From contig OZ023265.1 in assembly GCA_964006375.1 (NCBI GenBank), forward strand, positions 161,708,118 through 161,772,117: DNA of 64,000 bases, written 5' to 3'. Made by a program: the position numbers and the translations under genes. This DNA is from Tillus elongatus. Its lineage: Eukaryota > Arthropoda > Insecta > Coleoptera > Cleridae. The notes beneath the pieces are model-generated. The model searched no databases, was not told the DNA's origin, and saw only the letters and a list, made by a program, of their open reading frames with translations. Positions 52,441 through 64,000 of this stretch are shown piece after piece (within the stretch, counting starts at the first letter, position 1; each line of letters begins with the position of its first letter).

Positions 52441-52469
52441 AAGTGATGATTACAGTGTAGTGCAACATT

Positions 52470-52471
<2 letters not shown>

Positions 52472-52552
<81 letters not shown>
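52472..52552. repeat. (TA)n microsatellite 13
   Basis: About 40 TA units, directly left of the third IS630 element. Confidence 0.96.
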
Positions 52553-52557
<5 letters not shown>

Positions 52558-52679
52558 TTTTTAAAGCTAATCCAATTCTCTATTAAGCAACACCATTTTT
52601 TTTGTAGGAATAAAATAAAGTAAGTAATACAATTTTTATTATCAGTATCACCTAACACAAGTGAAGCCTATAATCAAAT

Positions 52680-53733
52680 GTTCGAAATGCCCGCCTTCTT
52701 GTGCCTGACAATATTCCAAAGGGCCAACAAATTCTTGTTGGTTTCTATTTAAAATCTCTGGAGAAATGTTGGTACATTCAGTTCTAATTCTTGTTTTTCA
52801 TTCGTCGATAGTATCTGGTTTACTTTTGAATACAACATTCTTCAAATGACCCCACAGAAAAATCTAATGGAGTTACGTCAGGTGATCTTGCTGGCCACTT
52901 AATTGCACCACGCCTGCCAATCTATCTGTTGGAAAATTGTTGATCCAGATACTGTCAAACATTAACGTCATAATGCGCGGGGGCTCCAACTTCTTGATAC
53001 CACAACTTATAGTTTACCAAACCAGCATTGTGTCCATCAGAAAATATGTTCAATAACGCCGGAATGAGATATTGCTGTAAAAATTGTAGATATTATGGTC
53101 CATTTATAGTTCCTTAAAAAAAAGTATGGACCAAAAATCCTACTCCTAACAATTCCCGCCCAAACATTTACCTTTTATAGATATTGTGTGTGATTCTGTC
53201 ACATCCGTCTTGGATTTTCACTTGCCCAATGTCTGCAGTTTGGACGGTTAACTTTTCCATGTAGTATAAAAGAAGATTTGTCCGAAAGCAGATTATCCGG
53301 TACTCGCAAAGAGTGATCATTACATTTATCCATTAATGTTGCACAAAACTGCATCCTTTGGGCTGGATCGTCAACGGATAACTCCTGAAAAAGCTGTATT
53401 TTATGAGGATGAAGCATTTAAAGTTTTAATGCTTTAAGCGTCGTCTGAAACGGAATTCCACTGTCTCGGCCAATTTGCCAAACACTACTGTGGGGATTCT
53501 CTTCCACTGCCAATCAGAAGTAATTTCACTTCTTCACTTATAGACTGGCGACCTGTTTTTAGCAAATCTTCCACGCTAGACGTTTCTAGAAAGTTCTTAT
53601 CTATTCGACTCATTGTTGATTGATTGATAACCATATTCGGATATTTAGTATTAAACAGAATACACACATCTTCCTGAGATCGGATCATGTCACCATAACC
53701 AATCATCATTAGAAGTTCAATTCTTTCAGACAT
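52680..53733 (-). pseudogene. Tc1/mariner-like transposase with N-terminal insect-type HTH, decayed
   Basis: The minus strand reads MSERIELLMMIGYGDMIRSQ and then EDVCILFNTKYPNMVINQST (53485-53733), the HTH region often seen in insect mariner-like proteins. Then come LHPHKIQLFQELSVDD and QRMQFCATLM (53199-53417), NLLSDKSSFILHGKVNRPN (the first catalytic block, with Asp kept in LSDKS), and near 52870-52930 IGRRGAIKWPARSPDVTPLD with shifts. Frameshifts lie near 53190, 53060 and 52800. Confidence 0.8.
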
Positions 53734-53937
53734 TGATAAACGTATTTTACCAACAACTTAATAATTAATTTTAAAAACACAGGTTGAAAATTATACGTAT
53801 TTACATTGCACGACAATCAAAACGCAAATTAACTATTATGTGTAGATTGTATCGCAGAAAATTATCAAACTTATACTTAATTAGTTTTTATGACACAAGT
53901 CATACAGCAGATAATTGTTATCATCAGTCCATTGTTT

Positions 53938-54557
53938 TCTTCTTCTTCTTATTTCAACAACACACCTCGAGGGCTAGCAGCCTAAATACTATCGTACCGT
54001 GGGTGTCGACAAGGAGGAAAGAGGCAACTTGTTAATTCTGGACTTGAAGGTTTGGAAGTTCGGAGAAGAAGGAAAAACATGTGCCGGCAAGGAATTCCAC
54101 AACTTGGAAGTCCTCGGAACAAAAGAGCGGACATATCAAGATGTTCTATGTCTGGTGACCTGGACAGTAATAGAGTGCATTCGCTCTGTTCCCCTTGTAG
54201 ATCTGTTGGGGGCAGCAGGTGGACGAAATATGGAAAAAAGCTCCTCTGAGCAGTGCCCGTGCAGATATCTATAAAAGAGAAACAGAGAGGTCACCAACGG
54301 CACGTCGGTGGGCAAGGAATGACAGCCTTTGGGCGAGGGTAGGTTCACCGATGAGACGTATAGCTCTCTTCTGAATGGAGTCCAGGATAGCGAGTGTAGA
54401 AGCGGCACCGGCACTCCAGAATTTAGTTGCAGCCCTGGGAGAGAGTTTCATCCAAATGTTGTATTTTCTTCCAGTTTCGAAATTGTGAGTTTGGTGCAGG
54501 GTAGATTGCTACGGCCGTATGCGCACACACCTCCATGCAATCTAAAGGAAGTAAGGT
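53938..54557 (-). mobile_element. Non-LTR retrotransposon, copy 8 (large internal deletion)
   Basis: 3' terminus at the left (CTCGAGGTGTGTTGTTGAAA with an AAGAAG-type tail). The post-RT segment reaches about 54418, where it joins the endonuclease region (TTTAGTTGCAGCCCTGGGAG). The copy stops near 54557. About 2 kb are missing. It is nested in the IS630-type element. Confidence 0.88.
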
Positions 54558-54993
54558 ACAGATACTACATAGCATACAACAAAATCTCTAGAACATTTTG
54601 AACATTGTTTACAGACTTTAAGATATTGAAGTATCATTTCATAAGTATTATATCAGTATCATAAGACTGGACTATGTAATTCTTTACAGGCTTTACTTAT
54701 GTTAGTAATAATAAAAAAGTTCTTATTCACTTTATTACATTCCTAGAAAAAAAATGGTGTTGCTGCATAGAGAATTGGATTAACTTTAAAAAGATGTATC
54801 ACACAACCCACCATCCAATTTCAAAATTTAAATGGATAGCTACCATTTGAAGAGGTATGATATGGGTAAGATTTTTATATCAAAAAGTTAGTTTTTGATA
54901 ATAAAAATCGACCGGTTTTTAAATTTTGTTTAATAATGGTCACTTTCTATTTTTATTGAATTTATGTGCTACTTTATAGACACAGTATATATA

Positions 54994-58019
<3,026 letters not shown>

Positions 58020-58700
58020 AATTATGTTACTCGAGTTTTTTTTTTTTTAATCAATTCTCACCAGGTCACCACTTATTTGTGCTCTACCCCCTGAAGCGAT
58101 CTTCTCCAAAAACATTTCGAAACATTCTTTTGTCGGGTGCTAACTGGATTCCAAATTTGAAAATTATATCTCAATTCGACGAAACGACAGACAAAAAAAA
58201 AGTCGTTCCAGAATCAAGTTTTCTATATGCTTTGAGACTTTTTATGCCATTTTAGCAAAAAAAAATCGAAACTTTTGTCAACAATATTCCACCACCACAC
58301 ATCTAATATAATTTCAGCATAGAATACCAGATGTTTGACGAAATAAAAGGTTATATAATAAATAAACCCTAAAACGTTCTATTACTCGAGTTTTAACGAA
58401 AAAATGTCAATTTTCACCAAGTCACCCCCCATTCATCGCCTACCCCCTGGAGCGATTTTACCCAAAAACAATCCGAACCGTTCGTTTGTCGAGTGCTAAC
58501 TGTATACTAAATTTGAAGACGATATATCAATTCGTTCTAAAGTTATCGTTGTTATAAACAGACAGACATACAGACCAATAGACAAAAAAAAATTCGTTGC
58601 CAATCATGTTTTCTATATGTTTTGATACGACGTTTAACCAAAAAAAATTAATTAAACTTTTGTCGTCGATGCGATACTTCCACACGTTGTGACGCTGTGG
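58020..58700. repeat. Tandem repeat family C, two units of about 357 bp
   Basis: Units start at about 58029 and 58386 with CTCGAGTTTT, then TTCACCAAGTCACCCCCCAT-like, CCCCTGGAGCGATTTT-like and TTCGTTTGTCGAGTGCTAAC-like blocks, then GACAGACAG-rich ends. Two further units are at 63155-63900. No ORF. Confidence 0.8.
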
Positions 58701-58864
58701 AAGTAATAATGACTCTTGAATTTGATGTTTATATGAAGAAAAACACTACTTCAAGTTACATTACAAATGACTCACATCATACTTTTACACAAAAACGTTG
58801 TGACGAGGCCTTGGCTTGCAGACCGTTTTTCGGTGACACGGATTGACGGTTACTATCTGAGGAT

Positions 58865-58875
58865 TTCGGGCGCCA
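58865..58875 (-). promoter_or_regulatory. Possible primer-binding site (tRNA-Lys type)
   Basis: The minus strand reads TGGCGCCCGAA, the complement of the 3' end of Lys tRNA used by several retroelements. A second, shorter match (TGGCGCCCG) lies at 59591-59599. Confidence 0.45.
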
Positions 58876-59045
58876 GATTTTAAAGGGTTTACTCCCTGTT
58901 GAGGATGTATGCGACCTCTTCACTTAACTTTGACCGAGGTAACGATCAAAGTACCTGGGTAACTCTGTGGAGAAGGGTTCGGTAGCCTTTAGGTAATATA
59001 GGCTAAATTTAGTGACCCCCGAGTGAGCGGGCTTTAATCGCTGAC

Positions 59046-59182
<137 letters not shown>

Positions 59183-59456
59183 ACAGAACAATATTTACAA
59201 AATATGTACAAATAAACAATGCGGGTACGTGGCCCTTGCTAAAGCGCTAACGGTCGGTGCGTGACGAAGCGCAGGGATTCGGTAAGATATATATGATACG
59301 GACGGTATTTCACTCAAGCGAGGATACGGCAGGCGGGCAACACACAACGATAGACAACATCAGACTACTAGCTATAACTTCTACGTCGAAGCAGGGGACA
59401 GCGGAGACCAAAAAGTGCAGACGGGAGAGACGGGATGACAGTTCCCGGAGGCCTAT

Positions 59457-59741
59457 GCGGACTGTGAATTCTCAGCATCTCCGCTAGGGTCAAATCGGGA
59501 CGAAAACATCTTGATTACTTTAGTGAGCTGTGAATCCTCAGCGTCCTCACTAAAATAACACAAGAGCTTATACTGTATGGGGCGGAAAGCCGGGCGCCAG
59601 ATAAAGTGTACAGTGCTAATTGGAAAGGAAAGTATCACTTGGAGTGACCTAGATAGGCTGTGAATCCTCAGCGTCCCTATCGGGATCAATCCAAGATGAA
59701 TATATCTCGATTATTTAAGTGAGCTGTGAATCCTCAGCATC
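59457..59741 (-). repeat. Four copies of an 18-nt motif, three in hairpin loops
   Basis: On the plus strand the motif is CTGTGAATCCTCAGCGTC (two positions vary, T/C and A/G). Copies: 59462-59479 in a 5-bp stem (GCGGA/TCCGC); 59528-59545 in a 9-bp stem (TTTAGTGAG/CTCACTAAA); 59658-59675 in a 6-bp stem (GATAGG/CCTATC); 59724-59741 without a stem. The copies come as two dimers with about 66-bp spacing. Stems differ in sequence while loops are kept. Confidence 0.85.
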
Positions 59742-60040
59742 CCCAAAAAATAATGCAAGACAATCTAACGTAGGGGAATTGTCTAGGAAGGACCGAAATA
59801 ACTTGATTACGTAGATTTGGACTGAGAAGAATGATGATTTAAAAATATGAAAATTCGCTATAAAATATGGATTAATTAAAACGTACAATTTCTCACCGAT
59901 AACAATATTTGCAGATACGGAGATCGGTCGAAACAGGTGCGGTCGGACGGTAAACTTAAGCGGACTTGGTGCGGACTGGTGGCGACTTAATAACTTAACA
60001 GCTGAATTAACAATACTGCCCGTGCCCCGTGTTGCTTCTC

Positions 60041-60048
60041 CTTTTATA
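60041..60048 (-). promoter_or_regulatory. TATA box of the minus-strand LTR-like element
   Basis: The minus strand reads CATATAAAAGGAG. The downstream sequence is G/C-richer and leads to the hairpin region. Confidence 0.5.
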
Positions 60049-60429
60049 TGAATTTCACAGCCGGCCCAAAAACTCTACCATGCTTGGAATTTTATCACCT
60101 TATCACAACCGGATAAGATAATAAGTATGAAATGCCTGTTTAATTAAATATAAATCGCCTTAAAATATTTCATGGTGAAAATATTTTAGCAAATATTTAT
60201 ATAGTTTGTATTTAATTATTTTCTATTTAATTAATTACTTACTTAGTAGTTAGGCGTTTTGTACCACAGACCGATAGAAAATAATACTTCATCACAACGT
60301 ATAGTTTAAATTTTTTAGTAAATAGATAGATACCATTCCCCTTAAGTAAAAGCAGAGATAGCAGAGAATTGGAGTACATTAAGGACGTGGTTAAATGTAA
60401 CTGATACTCTGCTTAGTGGAAAAATTATA

Positions 60430-60900
60430 GACACAGAACAAAAAAAATGTTACGGAATCAACGACATTCAGAAAAGATAAAGAGGAAAAAAGTTTGTCTG
60501 CTTACCATTTGAACAGCGAATTACAAAAGGCCACGAGAGCATTTTTAAGAAAGTCGCTTTGCAGCTAATTATCTCGACAAAAATAATATAAAAAAATTGT
60601 TAGGTAGCACAAACGAGAAGGATAAAGCTACTGAACTGTCAGTTATCTATGAGATAAATTGTAAAGATTAAAATCTTAAATACGTCTGGCAGACTAGAAG
60701 CGCCATTGCAACCAGATGTGAGGAGCATCTGGCACAGTTAAGATACGGTATTACAGACAAGTCATGAGTAGTTCAAAATATTTGCGATAATAATCACCAC
60801 ATAGTTAAAGAAAACCTGAATCTGATCAAAAATGTGAAATTAAACGCCTATGTGCCTACTTTCCCAATTTCACTGGAGATCATCTCTAAGGTCTCAGTAT
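60430..60900 (+). pseudogene. Penelope-like element fragment with GIY-YIG endonuclease, second copy
   Basis: The plus strand reads, with stops, LSVIYEINCKD then LKYVWQTRSAIATRCEEHLA (60645-60740), VVQNICDNNHH and LIKNVKLNAYVPTFPISLEI (60765-60870). This is the order GIY(IYE) - C - YVG(YVW) - R..EH - H - E of the UvrC-type nuclease. Stops and a G-to-W change at the YVG motif mark it as dead. It differs from the copy at 51520-52440. Confidence 0.75.
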
Positions 60901-60934
60901 GTTTAAGCCTAGACGTGATAGAGGTAGTCTCTCT

Positions 60935-60961
60935 TTCTTTCTCTCTCTCTCTCTCTCTCTG
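60935..60961. repeat. (TC)n microsatellite
   Basis: TCTTTCTTTCTCTCTCTCTC and further TC units. Confidence 0.9.
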
Positions 60962-61081
60962 CTCTAGTGTTGAACTAGATCTAGGTATAAATATATGAAG
61001 TCGGAAATCGACCTCGTATATGGGTTCTTGTTCGCGTTCACTTAAAGAAATTAGCTGCTAAGTGAAGATTGAAACCTGTGA

Positions 61082-61145
61082 TGAGCACTGATGAGTACAC
61101 TTGGAGAACCCAAATCAAGGATGTGTTGTGGTGATTTGGGATCTC
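61082..61145. repeat. Inverted repeat of the GAGAACCCAAATC block
   Basis: GTACACTTGGAGAACCCAAA (61085) and its near complement GATTTGGGATCTCCAAGTGT (about 61120) form a possible hairpin. Single copies of the block are at 3130 and 7572. Confidence 0.7.
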
Positions 61146-61270
61146 CAAGTGTACTTAAAAGAAATTAGTGCTACGAAAATTCGTTAAAATTAAAACGTTT
61201 GTATAGTGCTTTATTAGACATTAAGGTTTCACGTAGTTTTTGATAAAAAGACACTTGACGTTTTTCTTAC

Positions 61271-61377
61271 CTGATGTGCATCAAATTCCTTTTTCAAAAC
61301 ATCTTGAGCCTTTGAAGCTCTTATAGTAACGAGGCCATGAAATGATGAGTTTAAATGAGAAAATACTGGAGACTTTG
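61271..61377 (-). CDS. ABCC4-like transporter, coupling-loop exon
   Basis: 107 bp, acceptor TTGTTTCCAG, donor GTAAGA. With one base from the preceding exon it reads TKSPVFSHLNSSFHGLVTIR and then ASKAQDVLKKEFDAHQ. RSPVFSHL..S..GL.TIRA is one of the most conserved intracellular segments of ABCC proteins; here Lys replaces the usual Arg. Leaves in phase 0, next to the 15.1 kb intron. Confidence 0.95.
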
Positions 61378-61436
61378 CTGGAAACAATAATATTCATTTA
61401 TATTACTAAATCAAAAAATGTTGTTAAACAACTTAC

Positions 61437-61587
61437 TTATGCCTTCAAGGTGCTTAATATCTTTGGCTGTCATTATGTACCATGTTCTCATCTTCCAAAA
61501 TAGAGTTCCCAATATCAGAATTACCACCAACATGTAATAGTTCGATATTACCACCATTACTAAGATCCCACACATTACTAAGGTTAT
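61437..61587 (-). CDS. ABCC4-like transporter, transmembrane exon
   Basis: 151 bp, acceptor TATTTTTAAG, donor GTAAGT. Reads ITLVMCGILVMVVISNYYML and VVILILGTLFWKMRTWYIMT, two membrane helices or one long hairpin, then AKDIKHLEG, the cytosolic extension that leads into the next exon (compare SRDVKRLE in the family). Only 59 bp separate it from the next exon. Confidence 0.93.
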
Positions 61588-61824
61588 CTTAAAAATAATT
61601 TATGATTAGTAATTAAAAAGCCTCGAGACATCGAGTGCGTTATAGTAGTAAATTTTTATATCAGCCATTATCGACAAAAAGTAGCATCAAAATTAGATAA
61701 TTTTTTTAAAGTAGATTCGCTAAAAAAACTTTTTTTCTACAAGAAATCGCGCAACGTTGCCGGCAAATGTTCCAAAAATTCGCTGAAAAACTTTTCTGCA
61801 AACATTGGTTAAAGAAATTGCAAG

Positions 61825-61925
<101 letters not shown>

Positions 61926-62169
61926 TTATTTATTTATTTGTATATATAAGTTTTTCACGCACATTCGGTAAGAAAATAATGCTTCAAATTAAATCATAAC
62001 TTCCACATAGCTGTGATAATTTATTCGGGGCCCATGACTGGAGTACAAAGAAAATATTTGTATTTCTGCAGCCATAAACTTTTTAAACGGTATATTTGTT
62101 TTCCTTCTTCAGGTCACGTCCGCGGTTTTGCCGCCCCGATAGCATTGCAACCTCTGGCTTATTGTACAT

Positions 62170-63130
62170 GCCCTTAGTCTTTTTACTCCACTCATTCCAA
62201 AATCACTGTGCCCTGAACTAGTCAGCACGGCGATTGGTAGGAAGAAGTTTTATATTGCTCTGTCTAAACTGACCGTATATCAGTTGTCTTCTGCGGTCCA
62301 GAGCTTTACACTCGCACAAGATGTGCTGGGCTGATTCCTCCCCCTCGCCTCAGAGACTGCATGCGAGGTTCCCCTCGAACCGCCCCATTTTATGCAGGTG
62401 TTTCTTGACAGCCATGTGGCCCCTCAAGAGACCTGTTATGTTTCTGAGCTGTCCTCTGCTAACATTTAGCAGCTCCACAGCTCTCTTTGAACTGGGTTCG
62501 TCAATTATTGACTTCCCATGTCTGAGCCCTGGACAGTCTGCCTAGCACACCTTGTTTTGGTTTCTGACCCAGGACTTAATAGCTCCCCTGGCAGTGCTCC
62601 TTGTAACCCCCAGAGCCGGTTCTGGTTCCATAAATGGTTCTTCTGACCCTCTCTTCGCGAGACTGTCAGCTTCTTCATTGCCTTTGACCCCCGAGTGACC
62701 CGGCACCCAGATTAGGGTGACCTCATTCTGCCCAGCCAGGTCGCTCGTCTCGTCACGGCACTCACTCACCAACCAGGAATTTACCTGTGGGCTACTTAGG
62801 GCCTTAAGGGCTGCCTGGCTGTATGTGGCTATGAGGATCCGCTTGTTGGTGTAGCCCCTCCTCTTGTTCTCCCACTCACAGTGCAGGATGGCGTACATTT
62901 CGGCCTGAAAGACCGTTGCATGAGCTCCGAGGGAAATACTATGACTTACCCTTCGGTCCTTCCGAATAAACACCTACCCCCGTCCCACGCTCCCCGCCGT
63001 ATCCGTCCGTGAACCAGACGAGCGCGTCCCCTGGTATGGCCGGCGTCTTCTCCCGCCATGCCTCTCGGTCGGGGATTTCCACTGTAAAGTTATTTTCCCT
63101 GCAGATTCGGGGGGCTCGTGAAGTCTGACC
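62170..63130 (-). pseudogene. 3' end of an R1/Loa-type non-LTR element: RNase H domain and Cys-rich tail
   Basis: The minus strand reads ALVWFTDGYGGERGTGVGVY (near 62980-63040, first RNase H Asp), then after a shift the 143-codon ORF 62973-62542 with VFQAEMYAILHC (Glu), an ATYSQAALKAL block where relatives have DSQAA (the Asp is lost) and VTLIWVPGHSGVKGNEEADS (late Asp). After a TAG come GHMAVKKHLHKMG and, past another TAG, ESAQHILCECKALDRRR, the usual Cys-rich end. No poly(A) is obvious. Same G/C-rich style as the RT piece at 32330-33442. Confidence 0.85.
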
Positions 63131-63149
63131 TCATTTCAAGCATGGGCTC

Positions 63150-63900
63150 CTTCACGAACTCGAGTTTTAACAAAAAAATATCAATTTTCACCAAATCACC
63201 CCCTATTCATCTTCTACCCCCTGAAGCGATTTGAACCAAAAACAATCTGAACCGTTCGTTTGTCGGGTGCTCACTGTATACGAAATTTTAAGATGATGAT
63301 TCAGTTTCTTCGAAAGTTATTGCGCCTACTAACAGACAGATATACAGGCCGACAGACCAATTGACCGACCGACCCACAGATGAAAAAATTTCGTTCCAAA
63401 ATCAAGTTTTCTGTATGTTTTAAAACTTTTTACCCCGTTTTAGCAAAAAAAAAATTCGAAATTTCTGTCACCGATATTCCACCCCCACAAATTCAGTACC
63501 TAATTTAATTTCAGCACAGAATACCAGATGTTTGATGAAATTAAAAGTTATCTAATAAATAAACCCTAAAACGTTATTGTACTCAAGTGTTAATGAAAAA
63601 ATGTCAATTTTCACCAAATCACCCCCCATTTATCCCCTACCCTCTGGAGCGATTTTACCCGAATACAATCCGAACCGTTCGTTTGTCAGGTTCTAAGTGT
63701 GTAACAAATTTGAAGACGATATCTCAATTCCTTCTAAAGTTATCGTGGCTACAAACAGACATACAGACCGACAGACAAAACGTACCCAAATGATTTTTCT
63801 ATAGGTTTTGACCATTCTACGACATTTAAGCGAAAAAAAAATTTGAAGTTTTTGTCACCGATGCGATACACTAGTATAACTTACTGCGTCCCAATTTCTT
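63150..63900. repeat. Tandem repeat family C, two further units
   Basis: Units start at about 63160 (CTCGAGTTTTAAC) and 63580 (CTCAAGTGTTAATG). They contain the CACCCCCTATTCAT, CCCCTGAAGCGATTT, TTCGTTTGTCGGGTGCT and ACAGACCGACAGAC blocks seen at 58020-58700. Intronic, no gene. Confidence 0.8.
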
Positions 63901-63984
63901 TTTATATCAGTTCACCTATTTGAAAGGTGCAAATGTGTGGTTAATTTTACTGTGCTCAAAAAAATTCAGAATCGTTTATAATAC

Positions 63985-64000
63985 CTGTATAGCTTCAAGC
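63985..64000 (-). CDS. ABCC4-like transporter, partial exon at the window edge
   Basis: 16 bp visible. The minus strand reads LEAIQ in the frame needed by the next exon (phase 0), followed by GTATTA as donor. In family members the segment before the transmembrane exon has this kind of sequence (LPxxLxxAIQ). The exon continues outside the window, so its identity rests on phase and position. Confidence 0.65.

Larger units (their letters stand above)
52554..54796 (-). mobile_element. Tc1/mariner-like element with a non-LTR element inserted
   Basis: Left end CATCTTTTTAAAGCTAATCC; right end its complement GGATTAACTTTAAAAAGATG. The repeat extends at least 75 bp inward, with AATTCTCTATTAAGCAACACC matched on the other side. 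TA flanks each end. Inside are a decayed transposase (52680-53733) and non-LTR copy 8 (53938-54557). The left end sits on a (TA)n run. Confidence 0.85.

Noticed and set aside
58680..58800. Continuation of the LTR-like element into gag
   Set aside because: No open frame or gag motif was found downstream of the primer-like site, so I do not claim a complete retroelement.
59453..59689. 78-codon ORF over the hairpin region, with a repeated DAEDSQ-like peptide
   Set aside because: The repeated peptide falls in different frames in the other copies of the motif, so the conserved unit is the nucleic acid, not a protein.

Overview
This window is eukaryotic, and almost certainly insect. It is AT-rich, it has spliced coding exons with GT..AG introns, and it is packed with nested transposable elements of insect type. 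These include single-ORF endonuclease/RT non-LTR elements, R1-like RT fragments, a CsRn1/Kabuki-like Ty3/gypsy element, Penelope-like GIY-YIG fragments, Tc1/mariner (IS630) elements, MITEs and foldback elements. A beetle is a reasonable guess, but nothing in the sequence proves it.

The only cellular gene I can support lies on the minus strand across the right half (stop at 30971, running off the window at 64000). It is the C-terminal part of an ABC transporter of subfamily C, most like MRP4/ABCC4 and insect lethal(2)03659-type proteins. Nine exons (the last partial) join in phase and encode the second transmembrane domain from about its middle, the complete second nucleotide-binding domain (Walker A, Q-loop, signature, Walker B, H-loop) and the C terminus. 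The roughly 1.4 kb of coding sequence is spread over 33 kb because its introns (up to 15.1 kb) have filled with transposons.

Layout. 1-14.2 kb: four copies of one non-LTR family, one of them inserted into the endonuclease region of a second non-LTR family, plus a palindromic element. 14.2-17.8 kb: a 3.6 kb DNA transposon with perfect 35-bp inverted repeats and a transposase-like gene broken by one in-frame stop. 18-23 kb: (TA)n runs, MITEs, a foldback element and a Tc1-like transposase split by a nested insertion. 23.5-26.6 kb: a full-length non-LTR copy with an intact 988-aa ORF. 27-30.9 kb: a SINE-like repeat, another non-LTR copy and a 1.06 kb palindrome next to the ABC stop codon. 31-40 kb: ABC C-terminal exons with intronic RT fragments, MITEs and a palindrome with (TA)n at its centre. 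40.4-46.2 kb: a 3.0 kb non-coding terminal-repeat element and a Tc1-like element with an intact transposase, both inside (TA)n that begins at the splice donor of an ABC exon. 46.7-51.4 kb: an LTR retrotransposon with both LTRs, primer-binding site and polypurine tract but a broken gag-pol. 51.5-61 kb: Penelope-like fragments, two more IS630 elements (one with 757-bp inverted arms and a spliced transposase), and an LTR-element leader with repeated hairpins. 61-64 kb: ABC transmembrane exons and the RNase H end of a non-LTR element.

Sixteen long (TA)n runs punctuate the window, many of them exactly at transposon ends. The genes do not form a pathway: one transporter gene is hosting a layered community of mobile elements. 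I found no anti-phage or other prokaryote-type system, no CRISPR array and no operon. The observations best worth following are (i) three hairpins in the LTR-element leader that share an 18-nt loop on stems of different sequence, (ii) the transposon with 35-bp inverted repeats and repeated copies of its terminal motif, (iii) the microsatellite/splice-donor junction that has taken two transposons, and (iv) the IS630 foldback with a spliced transposase.
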